From the NCBI RefSeq assembly GCF_014836935.1, contig NZ_JACSPW010000002.1, positions 62,001 through 126,000 on the forward strand: DNA of 64,000 bases, read 5' to 3'. Positions 11,155-19,222 of this stretch are shown one piece after another. The translations under genes were made by a program, and so were the position numbers. Under the pieces are notes generated by a model. The model did no database searches, was not told the origin of the DNA, and saw only the letters and a program-made list of their open reading frames with translations. The DNA comes from Solibacillus merdavium (GTDB lineage: Bacteria; Bacillota; Bacilli; Bacillales_A; Planococcaceae). Each line of letters opens with the position of its first letter. The stretch's first letter is position 1.

Positions 11155-12198
11155 TTACTTCACTGGACGAATGAACATTGCATCCCCAAAGCTAAAGAAT
11201 CGGTACTTTTCTTCAACTGCTTTTTCGTAGGCATTCATAATTGTTTCTTTCGTAGCAAGTGCACTGACTAGCATGACTAATGTTGACTTCGGTAAATGGA
11301 AATTAGTAATAAGTCCGTCAATTGCTTTATATTCATAGCCTGGATAAATGAAAATATTTGTCCACCCTTGTGATGCGACAATTTTCCCTTCATTTTTTGA
11401 TGCAACTGTTTCGAGGGTACGAGTAGAAGTAGTCCCTACCGAAATGACTTTCCCTCCTGCTTGTTTCACACGCTCAATTGCAGTAGCAGCTTGTTCCGAT
11501 ACACTATAAAATTCTGAATGCATATCATGGTCTTCAATAGAATCGACACTTACAGGACGGAATGTACCTAGTCCCACATGTAATGTAATGAACACGATTT
11601 CTACGCCTTTTACTTTAATTGCTTCAAGTAAAGGCTCGGTAAAATGTAATCCGGCTGTCGGTGCTGCTGCAGATCCACGCTCTTTTGCAAAAACCGTCTG
11701 ATAACGGTCCTGGTCATCTAATTTTTCACGAATATATGGTGGTAAAGGCATTTCACCTAGTTTATCCAGGATTTCATAAAAAATTCCATCATACGTAAAT
11801 TTAAATGTACGTCCGCCATGTTCCAATTCACCTGTACATGTGGCAGTCAACAGTCCATCGCCAAATGTAACCGTCGTCCCGACCTTTACACGCTTTGCAG
11901 GTTTAACTAGCGTTTCCCATTCATCTTCATTTGTTTGCTTTAATAGTAATAGCTCTATATTGGCCCCTGTGTCTGCTTTAGTCCCCATTAACCGAGCTGG
12001 TAGCACTCGTGTATCATTCAATACGAGGCAATCCCCTGCCTGTAATTCATTTAAAATATGAGCAAATGTATGATGCTCTACTTCCAAAGAGTTTGGGTTA
12101 ACGACCATTAAGCGACTTGCTGTACGGTCCAATAATGGTGTTTGGGCAATTAATTCTTCTGGTAAATGAAAATCAAAATCTTCTACTTTCACGTTCAT
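11155..12198 (-). CDS. queA: S-adenosylmethionine:tRNA ribosyltransferase-isomerase
   Basis: Transfers and isomerises the ribosyl part of SAM onto preQ1-tRNA, giving epoxyqueuosine. The 347 residues start with the family signature [17 protein letters not shown] and contain [23 protein letters not shown] and the [16 protein letters not shown] segment. It lies between ruvB (9 bases upstream) and tgt (about 118 bases downstream). The ruvA-ruvB-queA-tgt-yajC order is the standard Bacillales arrangement. Confidence 0.97.
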   Translation of the reverse strand: MNVKVEDFDFHLPEELIAQTPLLDRTASRLMVVNPNSLEVEHHTFAHILNELQAGDCLVLNDTRVLPARLMGTKADTGANIELLLLKQTNEDEWETLVKPAKRVKVGTTVTFGDGLLTATCTGELEHGGRTFKFTYDGIFYEILDKLGEMPLPPYIREKLDDQDRYQTVFAKERGSAAAPTAGLHFTEPLLEAIKVKGVEIVFITLHVGLGTFRPVSVDSIEDHDMHSEFYSVSEQAATAIERVKQAGGKVISVGTTSTRTLETVASKNEGKIVASQGWTNIFIYPGYEYKAIDGLITNFHLPKSTLVMLVSALATKETIMNAYEKAVEEKYRFFSFGDAMFIRPVK

Positions 12199-12207
12199 TA
12201 CTTCCTT

Positions 12208-13212
12208 CTATTCTTTTTGTGCCGGTGGATAACCGAAATGGTCGTAGCATAAATTTGTCGCTATCCGACCACGTGGTGTACGTTGAATAAAGCCAATTTG
12301 CAATAAAAACGGCTCATACACATCCTCAATTGTAATTCTTTCTTCTCCGATGGATGCTGCTAGCGCATCTAACCCTACTGGACCACCACCGAAACGTTCA
12401 ATCATAGACTGCATCAGTTTATGATCGATATGGTCAAGCCCTCTTGGATCAACTTGTAGCAGCTCTAATGCTTGCTTCGCCAAATTGTGCGAAACAACGC
12501 CATCCGCTAATACTTGTGCATAATCGCGAACTCTTTTTAATAAACGATTTGCTATACGCGGGGTTCCACGGGCACGTCTTGCAATTTCATAGGCTGCTTG
12601 TTCATTTAATGCAACCCCAAACAATTCGCCCGATCGAATGACAATTTCCGCTAGCGACTGTTCATCATAATATTCCAGTCTCGCCAAAACACCAAAACGA
12701 TCACGAAGCGGTGCAGATAGAGCTCCTGCCCGTGTCGTCGCACCTACAAGTGTAAATGGTGGCAACTCTAATCGAATTGAACGTGCTTCAGGACCTTTTC
12801 CGACAACAATATCCAAACAGAAATCCTCCATTGCAGAATAAAGTACTTCCTCAATCGCACGTGGCAAACGATGAATTTCATCAATAAAAAGCACGTCTCC
12901 AGCTTCCAAAGAACTTAAAATTGCTGCTAAATCCCCTGGTCGCTCAATCGCCGGGCCACTTGTCATCTTTACGTTTACATTCATTTCATTTGCGATGACG
13001 ACGGCTAATGTTGTCTTCCCTAAACCTGGTGGACCATAAAGGAGAACATGGTCAAGACTTTCCTGACGTAGCTTAGCGGCTTCGATAAATATTTTAAGGT
13101 TTTCCTTCACTTTATCTTGACCTATGTATTGCACTAAACGCTGCGGTCTTAAAGAAAGCTCAAATTGCTCTTCAGCATCTGTTGCTTCACCTGAAAGTAC
13201 ACGGTCTGACAT
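12208..13212 (-). CDS. ruvB: Holliday junction branch-migration ATPase RuvB
   Basis: A hexameric AAA+ motor that drives branch migration with RuvA during recombinational repair. The 334-residue protein shows Walker A GPPGLGKT (60-67), Walker [10 protein letters not shown] (about 110-118), the sensor GATTRAGAL and the C-terminal winged-helix region ending in LCYDHFGY. It follows ruvA by 16 bases and precedes queA by 9, indicating a single operon. Confidence 0.98.
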   Translation of the reverse strand: MSDRVLSGEATDAEEQFELSLRPQRLVQYIGQDKVKENLKIFIEAAKLRQESLDHVLLYGPPGLGKTTLAVVIANEMNVNVKMTSGPAIERPGDLAAILSSLEAGDVLFIDEIHRLPRAIEEVLYSAMEDFCLDIVVGKGPEARSIRLELPPFTLVGATTRAGALSAPLRDRFGVLARLEYYDEQSLAEIVIRSGELFGVALNEQAAYEIARRARGTPRIANRLLKRVRDYAQVLADGVVSHNLAKQALELLQVDPRGLDHIDHKLMQSMIERFGGGPVGLDALAASIGEERITIEDVYEPFLLQIGFIQRTPRGRIATNLCYDHFGYPPAQKE

Positions 13213-13228
13213 GTTTTCTCACTCCTTT

Positions 13229-13849
13229 TTATTTCAATTTCAACAATAACTTTAACGCCTGCTTAATATAGGCATCTGTCGTCATTAAATTCTCATCTTC
13301 GCTTAACTGTGGTTTAATCTTATCCAATTCCTTTTCGGAATAACCTAATGCCATAAGAGCAAGCATTGCCTCTTGTAGCTCGTGTTCATTTGGATTTACA
13401 CCAAATAACGGCAGCTCATTTTCTGCGCTCGGTAATTCGACTGAATCAAGCAGCATATCGAGCTTTCCCTTTAAATCCAAAATCATTTGGCGTGCTGTTT
13501 TTTTACCTACTCCCGGGAAGCGGATTAAAAATGCTTCGTCCTCCATTTCAATTGCCTGTATAACTGAAGTGGGGTTCCCACTTGCTAAAATCGCAAGTGC
13601 ACCTTTCGGACCGATGCCTGATACTTGAATCAGTTTTTTAAATAATTCACGCTGCTCCAAACTATTGAAGCCATATAGATTTTGAGCGTCTTCCCGTACC
13701 TGCAGGGACACAAATATTTGCTGTTCGCTTGCAGAAGTACGGAATGCATATGGATTGGGTGTAAAGATCATCCAGCCAATGCCCTGCTGTTCTAATACTA
13801 TATATTCTGGTGTAACTCGGGTTACTTGTCCTTTTAAATAATCATACAT
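13229..13849 (-). CDS. ruvA: Holliday junction branch-migration subunit RuvA
   Basis: Binds four-way junctions and loads RuvB. The 206 residues have the N-terminal OB fold (MYDYLKGQVTRVTPEYIVLE), helix-hairpin-helix motifs (ISGIGPKGALAILA, FPGVGKKTARQMILDLKGKL) and the C-terminal RuvB-contacting helices. It is the first gene of the ruvA-ruvB-queA-tgt group. Confidence 0.97.
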   Translation of the reverse strand: MYDYLKGQVTRVTPEYIVLEQQGIGWMIFTPNPYAFRTSASEQQIFVSLQVREDAQNLYGFNSLEQRELFKKLIQVSGIGPKGALAILASGNPTSVIQAIEMEDEAFLIRFPGVGKKTARQMILDLKGKLDMLLDSVELPSAENELPLFGVNPNEHELQEAMLALMALGYSEKELDKIKPQLSEDENLMTTDAYIKQALKLLLKLK

Positions 13850-13875
13850 CGTTCATCCCTCACATTTCTTGCTTT

Positions 13876-13884
13876 ATTATAGCA
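13876..13884 (-). promoter_or_regulatory. extended -10 promoter element before ruvA
   Basis: On the minus strand TGCTATAAT is a perfect extended -10, 27 bases before the ruvA start. No good -35 is visible, which extended -10 promoters tolerate. Confidence 0.45.
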
Positions 13885-14011
13885 CACGAAAGAGGTAAGT
13901 TACCGAACGTATGTTGCTTCCATTCGAGATAAACATCGTTTGCACACATTAGCATGAATTAATGCCGATACGATTTTAAGTTTCGTTAAATTTTACATTT
14001 TAAAAACGTAA

Positions 14012-14041
14012 AGAAAAGACTGTCCTCTAAGACAGCCTTAA
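14012..14041 (-). terminator. intrinsic terminator after the safA-kinase operon
   Basis: On the minus strand AAGGCTGTC and GACAGTCTT form a stem followed by TTCTTT. It lies just beyond the stop of the kinase gene at 14088. Confidence 0.65.
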
Positions 14042-14087
14042 GTTTATCATATTATTTAACATGTATCACCGAATTATATACTCTCAA

Positions 14088-14930
14088 TTAGTTTTGCAAA
14101 ATTTCAATTTGTTCTGCTAAAGTATCTTTATGTTTAAGCCATTCATACACAATAGATTGAATGAATGGATAGCAGGCAATTTTTTGTCGGTCGCTTAACT
14201 TCAGATAAAATAAACATTCCCTCAAAATTTCATTAGGGTAATTTAAATAATGAAGCTTCGGCTGAACAATCTGTAAATAAGGATGATCATTCATTGCCTG
14301 CTGTAGTTCATATTTAGTTTGAGGCATTACCCGATGAAGCCATAAAATAATTTCATCTGATGCTTCTCCTAAAGAAGCTAAATCAAAATCAATAAGCTTT
14401 ACTTCTTCACCACGTAACATCACATTATGATGAACGACATCCCCATGTAGAATTGTTTTATTTTCAGACGGTACAGTCCTTTGCGCCATTAAATTTAACG
14501 CATAGGAAGCATGCTTAACTAAATCATCATAATTATTTTTTAATAACCGTCTTAGTTCTCTTTCATTCGTAATAAAGCGTTCGAAGCGCCTCATCCACTT
14601 CTCCGGCAATCGGTACAATGAAAGCATGCCTGTTTCGTCCCAATTAATTTGTTCTTTTGTTTCATGTAACTTTTGGAGCGCATGAATAGCAAAATGTTGG
14701 TGTTCAAAACGCTTATAATCCACACTTTTCCCATCAAACCACCGCTGTTTTATTATATGTGGCTCTTCATTTTCTTCAATGGAAATATGATATGGGAATT
14801 GTATTTTTTCAAGCTCATGATGAATCATTTTCACTTTTTGTGCAATAAATCCATCTTCATAATACTTCATAAAATAAGACCCTTTTTGTGTATCCCACTT
14901 CCAGCAATTTTCTTTTATGACTATTGACAT
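14088..14930 (-). CDS. CotS/APH-family kinase-like protein coupled to safA
   Basis: A 280-residue protein of the aminoglycoside-phosphotransferase/CotS-like kinase fold. The catalytic loop is ILHGDVVHHNVML and the metal-binding DFD follows in VKLIDFDLASLG; an N-terminal Lys-containing strand (GSYFMKYY) fits the nucleotide site. The ATG at 14930 overlaps the end of the safA-like gene by 10 bases, so translation is probably coupled. The longer frame to 15008 runs inside safA and is unlikely to be used. In B. subtilis, CotS/YsxE-type kinases are coat-associated, and YsxE is encoded next to spoVID. The substrate is unknown. Confidence 0.75.
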   Translation of the reverse strand: MSIVIKENCWKWDTQKGSYFMKYYEDGFIAQKVKMIHHELEKIQFPYHISIEENEEPHIIKQRWFDGKSVDYKRFEHQHFAIHALQKLHETKEQINWDETGMLSLYRLPEKWMRRFERFITNERELRRLLKNNYDDLVKHASYALNLMAQRTVPSENKTILHGDVVHHNVMLRGEEVKLIDFDLASLGEASDEIILWLHRVMPQTKYELQQAMNDHPYLQIVQPKLHYLNYPNEILRECLFYLKLSDRQKIACYPFIQSIVYEWLKHKDTLAEQIEILQN

Positions 14931-15904
14931 GACTTCGGCGGTTGTGGCATCGGTTGCATTTGAGGCATCATACTTGCTGGATAAGGCATCATTTGTGGGT
15001 GACAGCAAGGGTTTTGTTGATGCATCATATAATCAATTTCGTTATAGTAATGGTTTACTAATTGCTCCTTATCCGGGCAATGTTTTCTTTTTACTGAAGA
15101 CTCTTCTTGATAAACTGGCTGCATCTGCATATGCATTGGATGTTCCATATGCATATATGGTTGCATTTGCGGATGCATATACATTGTTGATTCCATTGGC
15201 ATGCGATGACACGATGGGCACACCGGCATTTGATGCATTGGCATTTCCATTGGCATTCGATGACATGACGGGCATACCGGCATTTGATGCATTGGCATTT
15301 GATGCATCGGCATTTCCATTGGCATTCGATGACACGATGGACACACTGGCATTTGAGGCATTGGCATTGGCATCGGATGTATAAACTGTGGTTGTTGTTC
15401 GATAAAGATTGGTTGCTGTGGCTGTGGCTGTGGCTGTGGCTGTGGCTGTGGCTGTGGCATTACCGGTGGCATATAGACGGGTTGCGGTTGTTGTGGTATA
15501 AAATTATTTTCAAAAGTTGGTTGTACATGAACATTTGTTTGCCAATTCGGCATTGGCATTGGCATTGGCTGAGGAGTAGGCTGCAAGTAAATGTCCCCTT
15601 GCCAAAGTGGCTTTTGTGGTTGGGGCATTGGTGCTGGTGTTGGCATTGGTGCCGGTGCCGGCATTTGAACAGGTTGCTCTTTCACAGGCTTAGGTTGCTC
15701 CTTCACAGGTTTTGGTTGTTCCTTTACAACTTGTTTCACTTCTTTTTTATGCACTGAATCCGGTAAATATATTTCCATCCCTGGAACAATATAATCAGGG
15801 TTAGCTAAATGTGCATTTAATCTCTTTAAATCTTCAAAGCCAATCGCATATTGCTTCGCGATTTTCCACAAAGTATCTCCTTTTTGAACAATATGAACGC
15901 GCAC
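14921..15904 (-). CDS. safA: SafA-type spore coat/cortex morphogenetic protein (LysM)
   Basis: The 327-residue protein begins with one LysM domain (residues 2-50, MRVHIVQKGDTLWKIAKQYA to PGMEIYLP), which in SafA binds the cortex/coat interface. The rest is low complexity: Pro-Lys-Glu-Gln, a (Pro-Gln)n tract, and a Met/Pro/His/Gln-rich region with three copies of MPVCPSCHRMPME. The N-terminal LysM, the low-complexity tail and the position after ruvAB match B. subtilis safA (yrbA), which recruits inner-coat proteins through SpoVID. The repeat region differs from the B. subtilis tail. The start ATG has GGAGGAAAG upstream. Promoter type is probably a sporulation sigma factor but was not identified securely. 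Confidence 0.85.
   Translation of the reverse strand: MRVHIVQKGDTLWKIAKQYAIGFEDLKRLNAHLANPDYIVPGMEIYLPDSVHKKEVKQVVKEQPKPVKEQPKPVKEQPVQMPAPAPMPTPAPMPQPQKPLWQGDIYLQPTPQPMPMPMPNWQTNVHVQPTFENNFIPQQPQPVYMPPVMPQPQPQPQPQPQPQQPIFIEQQPQFIHPMPMPMPQMPVCPSCHRMPMEMPMHQMPMHQMPVCPSCHRMPMEMPMHQMPVCPSCHRMPMESTMYMHPQMQPYMHMEHPMHMQMQPVYQEESSVKRKHCPDKEQLVNHYYNEIDYMMHQQNPCCHPQMMPYPASMMPQMQPMPQPPKSCQ
15195..15360. repeat. direct repeats encoding three CPSCH units in safA
   Basis: Three near-identical stretches on the minus strand each encode MPVCPSCHRMPME, separated by Met-Pro-His-Gln spacers. DNA identity between copies is high, so they are recent tandem duplications and liable to copy-number change. Confidence 0.85.
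15415..15456. repeat. seven tandem GCTGTG hexanucleotides in safA
   Basis: Seven perfect copies of GCTGTG lie on the + strand and encode a (Pro-Gln)7 tract on the minus strand. The 6-bp unit keeps the frame, so slippage would change tract length without inactivating the gene. Confidence 0.95.
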
Positions 15905-15960
15905 ATCTTTCCTCCTTTTCTCGTAATAGCATATGCATAAATTGTGCTATTGCCACAATG

Positions 15961-15988
15961 TTCACAGTAAGTACACTATAATTATGAT
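15961..15988 (+). promoter_or_regulatory. candidate niaR promoter
   Basis: TTCACA (15961-15966) and TATGAT (15983-15988) are separated by 16 bases, 40 bases before the niaR start, in the region divergent from safA. A NiaR operator might overlap (autoregulation), but I could not define one. Confidence 0.4.
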
Positions 15989-16028
15989 AAGATGTAATGT
16001 AACTGGTATGCTAATTGAGGTGGAATTG

Positions 16029-16556
16029 ATGAAAAAATTATTAGGCGAAGAACGCCGTCTCGAATTGCTTGCATTATTAAAGAATGCAGCACAACCGCTA
16101 ACAGGCACGGATTTAGCAAAGCATACAAATGTTTCGAGACAAGTCATTGTAAATGATATGAATTTATTAAAAGCACGTAATGAACCTATTGTCGCTACAA
16201 GCCAAGGTTATATTTATATGCATAATGTTCAACAAACGCGTATACAACGCAAAATTGTCTGCATGCATAATGCCGAGGAAGCGAAAGAAGAGCTATTCAT
16301 TTTGGTCGATTGTGGGGTTATGGTCGAAAGCGTTATTGTCGAGCATCCGGTATATGGCGAAATTACAGCCTCTATTATGGTATCTAACCGCTTAGAAGTT
16401 GAGCATTTTGTAAAACGCGTCCACGAAACTAATGCCCTTTATCTTTCTACATTAACGGACGGTACACACTTACACGTCATTAGCTCGACTTCTGAAGAAA
16501 GCTTGAATCTGGCCGAAGAGAAATTACGTCAGCGCGGGTTTTTGATTGAAAACTAA
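16029..16556 (+). CDS. niaR: niacin-responsive transcriptional repressor NiaR
   Basis: A 175-residue repressor of NAD biosynthesis and niacin-uptake genes in Firmicutes (YrxA in B. subtilis). It has an N-terminal winged-helix HTH (ERRLELLALLKN...HTNVSRQVIVNDMNLLKARNEPI) and a C-terminal 3H domain with conserved His residues (VEHPVYGEITA, VEHFVKRVHE, GTHLHVIS). The frame is open from 15933, but the ATG at 16029 follows GAGGTGG and gives the family length. It is divergent from safA and has its own terminator. Confidence 0.93.
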   Translation: MKKLLGEERRLELLALLKNAAQPLTGTDLAKHTNVSRQVIVNDMNLLKARNEPIVATSQGYIYMHNVQQTRIQRKIVCMHNAEEAKEELFILVDCGVMVESVIVEHPVYGEITASIMVSNRLEVEHFVKRVHETNALYLSTLTDGTHLHVISSTSEESLNLAEEKLRQRGFLIEN

Positions 16557-16560
16557 GATA

Positions 16561-16608
16561 AAACAGCTTATTCAAAAGACACCCTGTCACATGAATAAGC
16601 TGTTTTTC
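16561..16608 (+). terminator. intrinsic terminator after niaR
   Basis: AAACAGCTTATTCA pairs with TGAATAAGCTGTTT around a 17-base loop and is followed by T5. It may also terminate the opposing pseudogene. Confidence 0.85.
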
Positions 16609-17077
16609 TTATGAATAGTTCTGCTGCACGCCACTCCCGATGAATGTCTTCCGGCGATACACGCTAAGTGCAATCCCGATGACAAATGAGTTTAGTAGGA
16701 GAGATGTAAAACCGTAACTTACAAACGGAAGCGATAATCCGATAATCGGCAACCAGCCAAGAATCATAGCCACAGAATATCCAAACTGCATGCAATAAAA
16801 AGATACTGCTCCAATTATAAGCAATTTGCCATATGAACGGGCTAATTGTTTTGCTTTCCAAAGTATACGAATTGCGATGGCGAATAATACCGTTATGACA
16901 GCAATTCCTGCAATATAACCAAATTCCTGGATAAGCTGTACTAAAGCAAAATCTGTATGCCCTTCCGGAATATAACGAACCGTCTCTGCCCCAAACCACC
17001 CAGCTTCATTTAATGCATTTTTGATTGCCAGATAAACATAGCCTTCCTGTGTAGCATAGCTTTCTGGATTGCTGGAT
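16609..17077 (-). pseudogene. 3' remnant of an FtsW/RodA/SpoVE-family gene
   Basis: An open frame of about 155 codons encodes the C-terminal third of a SEDS-family glycan polymerase: GHTDFALVQLIQEFGYIAG, membrane segments, and the family signature LPFVSYGFTSLLLNSFVIG (usual PFVSYGGT) before a basic C-terminus. The frame begins directly after a TAA at about 17078, and no plausible start precedes the first third of the fragment. A complete member is about 380-420 residues, so roughly 60% is missing from the 5' side. Sequence loss ends close to the phased repeat array at 17093. The fragment otherwise has no internal stop, suggesting recent decay. Confidence 0.85.
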
Positions 17078-17092
17078 TAAGTACGCGGGAAA

Positions 17093-17264
17093 TTCTAATA
17101 TATTTATAAATCTTCTAATATAATTTTATTTTTTCTAATAAAATCCCGATTTTCTAATAAAGTGTCCCTTTGTGCTAAAATGCAATGACTTTTATCTAAT
17201 ATCTCCGTTGGATTTGCTAATATCCAACTGTCATCTTCTAATATCCCTCAGCATTGTTCTAATA
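17093..17264. repeat. phased array of TTCTAATA motifs, ~20.5 bp period
   Basis: TTCTAATA occurs at 17093, 17113, 17133, 17152, 17236 and 17257, with variants at about 17174 (GCTAAAA), 17194 (ATCTAATA) and 17215 (TGCTAATA). Spacing is 19-22 bases throughout, averaging 20.5, close to two helical turns. The intervening 11-14 bases differ from unit to unit, though GTTGGAT (17207-17213) and ATCCAAC (17222-17228) form an inverted pair around one motif. It has no coding potential and lies between a truncated ftsW/rodA-type gene and the DCC gene terminator. The function is unknown. Confidence 0.9.
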
Positions 17265-17304
17265 AAATGACGCGCATCGTATTATTCCATTAAATTAAGC
17301 ATAA

Positions 17305-17341
17305 AAAAAGTGCACTCTATTCATCCGAGTGCACTTTTTCA
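17305..17341 (-). terminator. intrinsic terminator after the DCC gene
   Basis: AAAAAAAGTGCACTC and GAGTGCACTTTTT form a 13-bp stem with T-runs on both sides, ending just before the DCC stop codon at 17344. Confidence 0.85.
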
Positions 17342-17343
17342 TT

Positions 17344-17733
17344 TTATAAAAATCTTTTTCGTTGCTCTGCTGATGGCAACATGCATTCCTGTTTTTTCCC
17401 GAACCATTTGTAGCGGTTTTTTGCAACGAACCGATAGACAATATCCCTCAGTGGTTTTGGCACTACAATGAAAATATAGCACAGCTTCCAGAGACCAGTT
17501 AGATTTCGTGCAATTTTAAGCGCTGCTGTCGATTCAGTATAGTGATTATCCCCTTCAATCAATACAATGCTGTCCGTTTTTTCGGAGACACCGAACTTTT
17601 TCAACATTTCCATCCCGCTATCACTTTGAAGCGAGGTAAACTTAAACAATGCTTTCGGATCACGCTTTATAATAAATTGAACACTCGCATCACAGAAGTT
17701 GCATTCTCCATCAAATAGTATAAGACGTCTCAA
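17344..17733 (-). CDS. DCC family thiol-disulfide oxidoreductase (DUF393)
   Basis: A protein of about 129 residues with the DCC signature LFDGECNFCDASVQF near the N-terminus (CxxC redox pair) and the family's C-terminal region (IVYRFVAKNRYKWFG). YuxK of B. subtilis is a relative; its physiological substrate is unknown. The frame opens with GTG at 17742, but TTG at 17733 is better spaced from the AGGTGG that overlaps the pheA stop. It follows pheA directly, so it is probably the last gene of a pheA operon, ending in a clear terminator. Confidence 0.85.
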   Translation of the reverse strand: MRRLILFDGECNFCDASVQFIIKRDPKALFKFTSLQSDSGMEMLKKFGVSEKTDSIVLIEGDNHYTESTAALKIARNLTGLWKLCYIFIVVPKPLRDIVYRFVAKNRYKWFGKKQECMLPSAEQRKRFL

Positions 17734-17743
17734 GATTTCCACC

Positions 17744-18616
17744 TCATTCTGGTGTTACATAAGTAAAGTATGTACCGAGCGACTTCACTGTGCAGCCAAG
17801 AGCGATAAGCTCCTCAACAGCACCTTTCATCATCGGCTCCTCTTCATCAGCTAGTATATCAATAATAAAGAAATAATTCCCGAGCCCTGTTTTTAGTGGT
17901 CGTGATTCTATTTTACTCAAATTTATTTTACGCCATGCAAATACAGATAATACTTGATGAAGCGCACCGGACACATCTGTCGGTAATGTAAGCATAAATG
18001 TTGTTTTCGGCTGTGATTGCAACGGTACTAAGCCATGCTTTATATTTTGCTTCGATAATACAAAAAAGCGCGTATGATTAAAATGGAAATCATGAATATT
18101 ATGTTCTGCAATATGTAGGTTATATTTTTCAGCTGCTGAAAGGTTGGCAACGGCTGCAATACAGCGATCTTCTGTTTGCGAAACAAGCTCGGCGGCAGCT
18201 GCAGTTGAAGCATATGGTGTTTGCTTCACACTACCATGCGTATAAAATAAAAATTTATGACATTGTGCCAATGCATGTGGATGTGAATATATTTCTTCAA
18301 GCACATCTAAATTTTCAGCGAACTTTTTATTTACCAATAAATGCTGTTGAATTTTTGACATTACTTCAGCTGTTACAAATAGCTCTGCTTCATGATATAA
18401 ATAGTCAATTGTTAACGGGACTGAACCTTCCAATGCATTTTCGACAGGGACAACCGCTAGCTCGACTTTCCCCTCCGATACAGCTTCAATACATTCCGGA
18501 ATCGATTTATACGGAATATGCCAATCCTGCGGGTATAATCCCTTTGCTGCTAAATATGTAAAAGATGCTTCAGGACCTAGATAGGCAATTCGCTTTTCCC
18601 ATTTATTTTCTGACAT
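17744..18616 (-). CDS. pheA: prephenate dehydratase
   Basis: Converts prephenate to phenylpyruvate in phenylalanine synthesis. The 290 residues show the catalytic-domain start RIAYLGPEASFTYLAA, the TRFFVLSKQ motif with the essential Thr, and a C-terminal ACT regulatory domain with the ESRP phenylalanine-binding motif (KIESRPLKTGLGNYFF). The ATG at 18616 follows GAGGTG and is preferred to the upstream frame opening at 18625. The pheB-type ACT gene lies upstream, beyond a terminator. Confidence 0.96.
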   Translation of the reverse strand: MSENKWEKRIAYLGPEASFTYLAAKGLYPQDWHIPYKSIPECIEAVSEGKVELAVVPVENALEGSVPLTIDYLYHEAELFVTAEVMSKIQQHLLVNKKFAENLDVLEEIYSHPHALAQCHKFLFYTHGSVKQTPYASTAAAAELVSQTEDRCIAAVANLSAAEKYNLHIAEHNIHDFHFNHTRFFVLSKQNIKHGLVPLQSQPKTTFMLTLPTDVSGALHQVLSVFAWRKINLSKIESRPLKTGLGNYFFIIDILADEEEPMMKGAVEELIALGCTVKSLGTYFTYVTPE

Positions 18617-18668
18617 AATGTACACCTCAATATCATTCTAAATTTTCTGTTAAATACAATTAAAAGAA

Positions 18669-18705
18669 AGGACTGTCCATTTGCCCTAGCAGATTGGACA
18701 GCCCT
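18669..18705 (-). terminator. hairpin terminator after pheB
   Basis: GGACTGTCC and GGACAGCCC pair around a 17-base loop; on the minus strand TTTCTTTTA follows. It lies between pheB and pheA. Confidence 0.6.
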
Positions 18706-18749
18706 AATTATTCGGTTATGCCTTGGTGCAATTGCGTAAATACAAGAGG

Positions 18750-19211
18750 TTAAAATGCACCCGAGCTAATAACTTCAGCCGATTCGATAAATTCAAGATG
18801 ATTTAAGCTGCGAATGAGTTCATCCAATTCATTCGACATACTTGTAACGTCCAATGACAGCGTAACATTTGCACGCCCTTGAATCGGAATCGTTTGGTGA
18901 ATCGTCAGCACATTGCAATGTGCATCCGATACTGTTTCGAGTAATTTGGCAAGTGTACCTTTACGATCTTGCAGTTGAATGAACACCGTTAAAATACGTT
19001 CTTGCACAATCGAATGGAAAGGAAAAACAGCATCACGATATTTATAAAAGGCGCTTCGAGATAAATCAACCTCTTTTACCGCATCCCAAATGGAAGTAAC
19101 AGAGCCTTTTTGCAATAATTGTTTTGCTTCTAACGTTTTTTGCATCGCATCTGTCAATACGTCCTCACGCACTAAATAATATCGCTGATTAGCTACGTTT
19201 TTCATCGTCAT
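18750..19211 (-). CDS. pheB: ACT domain protein PheB (UPF0735)
   Basis: A 153-residue protein with an N-terminal helical, HTH-like part (SVTSIWDAVKEVDLSRSAFYKYRDAVFPF) and a C-terminal ACT domain (ERILTVFIQLQDRKGTLAKLLETVSDAHCNVLTIHQ). It matches the PheB family encoded between obg and pheA in B. subtilis. The ACT domain suggests amino-acid sensing. The often-quoted chorismate mutase label for this family lacks visible catalytic support here. It lies 11 bases after obgE, so obg-pheB cotranscription is likely. Confidence 0.88.
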   Translation of the reverse strand: MTMKNVANQRYYLVREDVLTDAMQKTLEAKQLLQKGSVTSIWDAVKEVDLSRSAFYKYRDAVFPFHSIVQERILTVFIQLQDRKGTLAKLLETVSDAHCNVLTIHQTIPIQGRANVTLSLDVTSMSNELDELIRSLNHLEFIESAEVISSGAF

Positions 19212-19222
19212 CCCCCACTTAA

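Noticed and set aside
14917-15384. 155-codon + strand frame opposite safA
   Set aside because: Low-complexity Ala/Phe/Asp repeats that mirror the Met/Pro/His repeats on the other strand; no ribosome-binding site.
15284-15757. 157-codon Trp/His/Leu-rich + strand frame opposite safA
   Set aside because: Antisense shadow of the Pro/Gln/Met repeats with implausible composition.
17093-17264. CRISPR array
   Set aside because: The repeat core is only 8 bases, spacers are 11-14 bases, and no cas genes are nearby.
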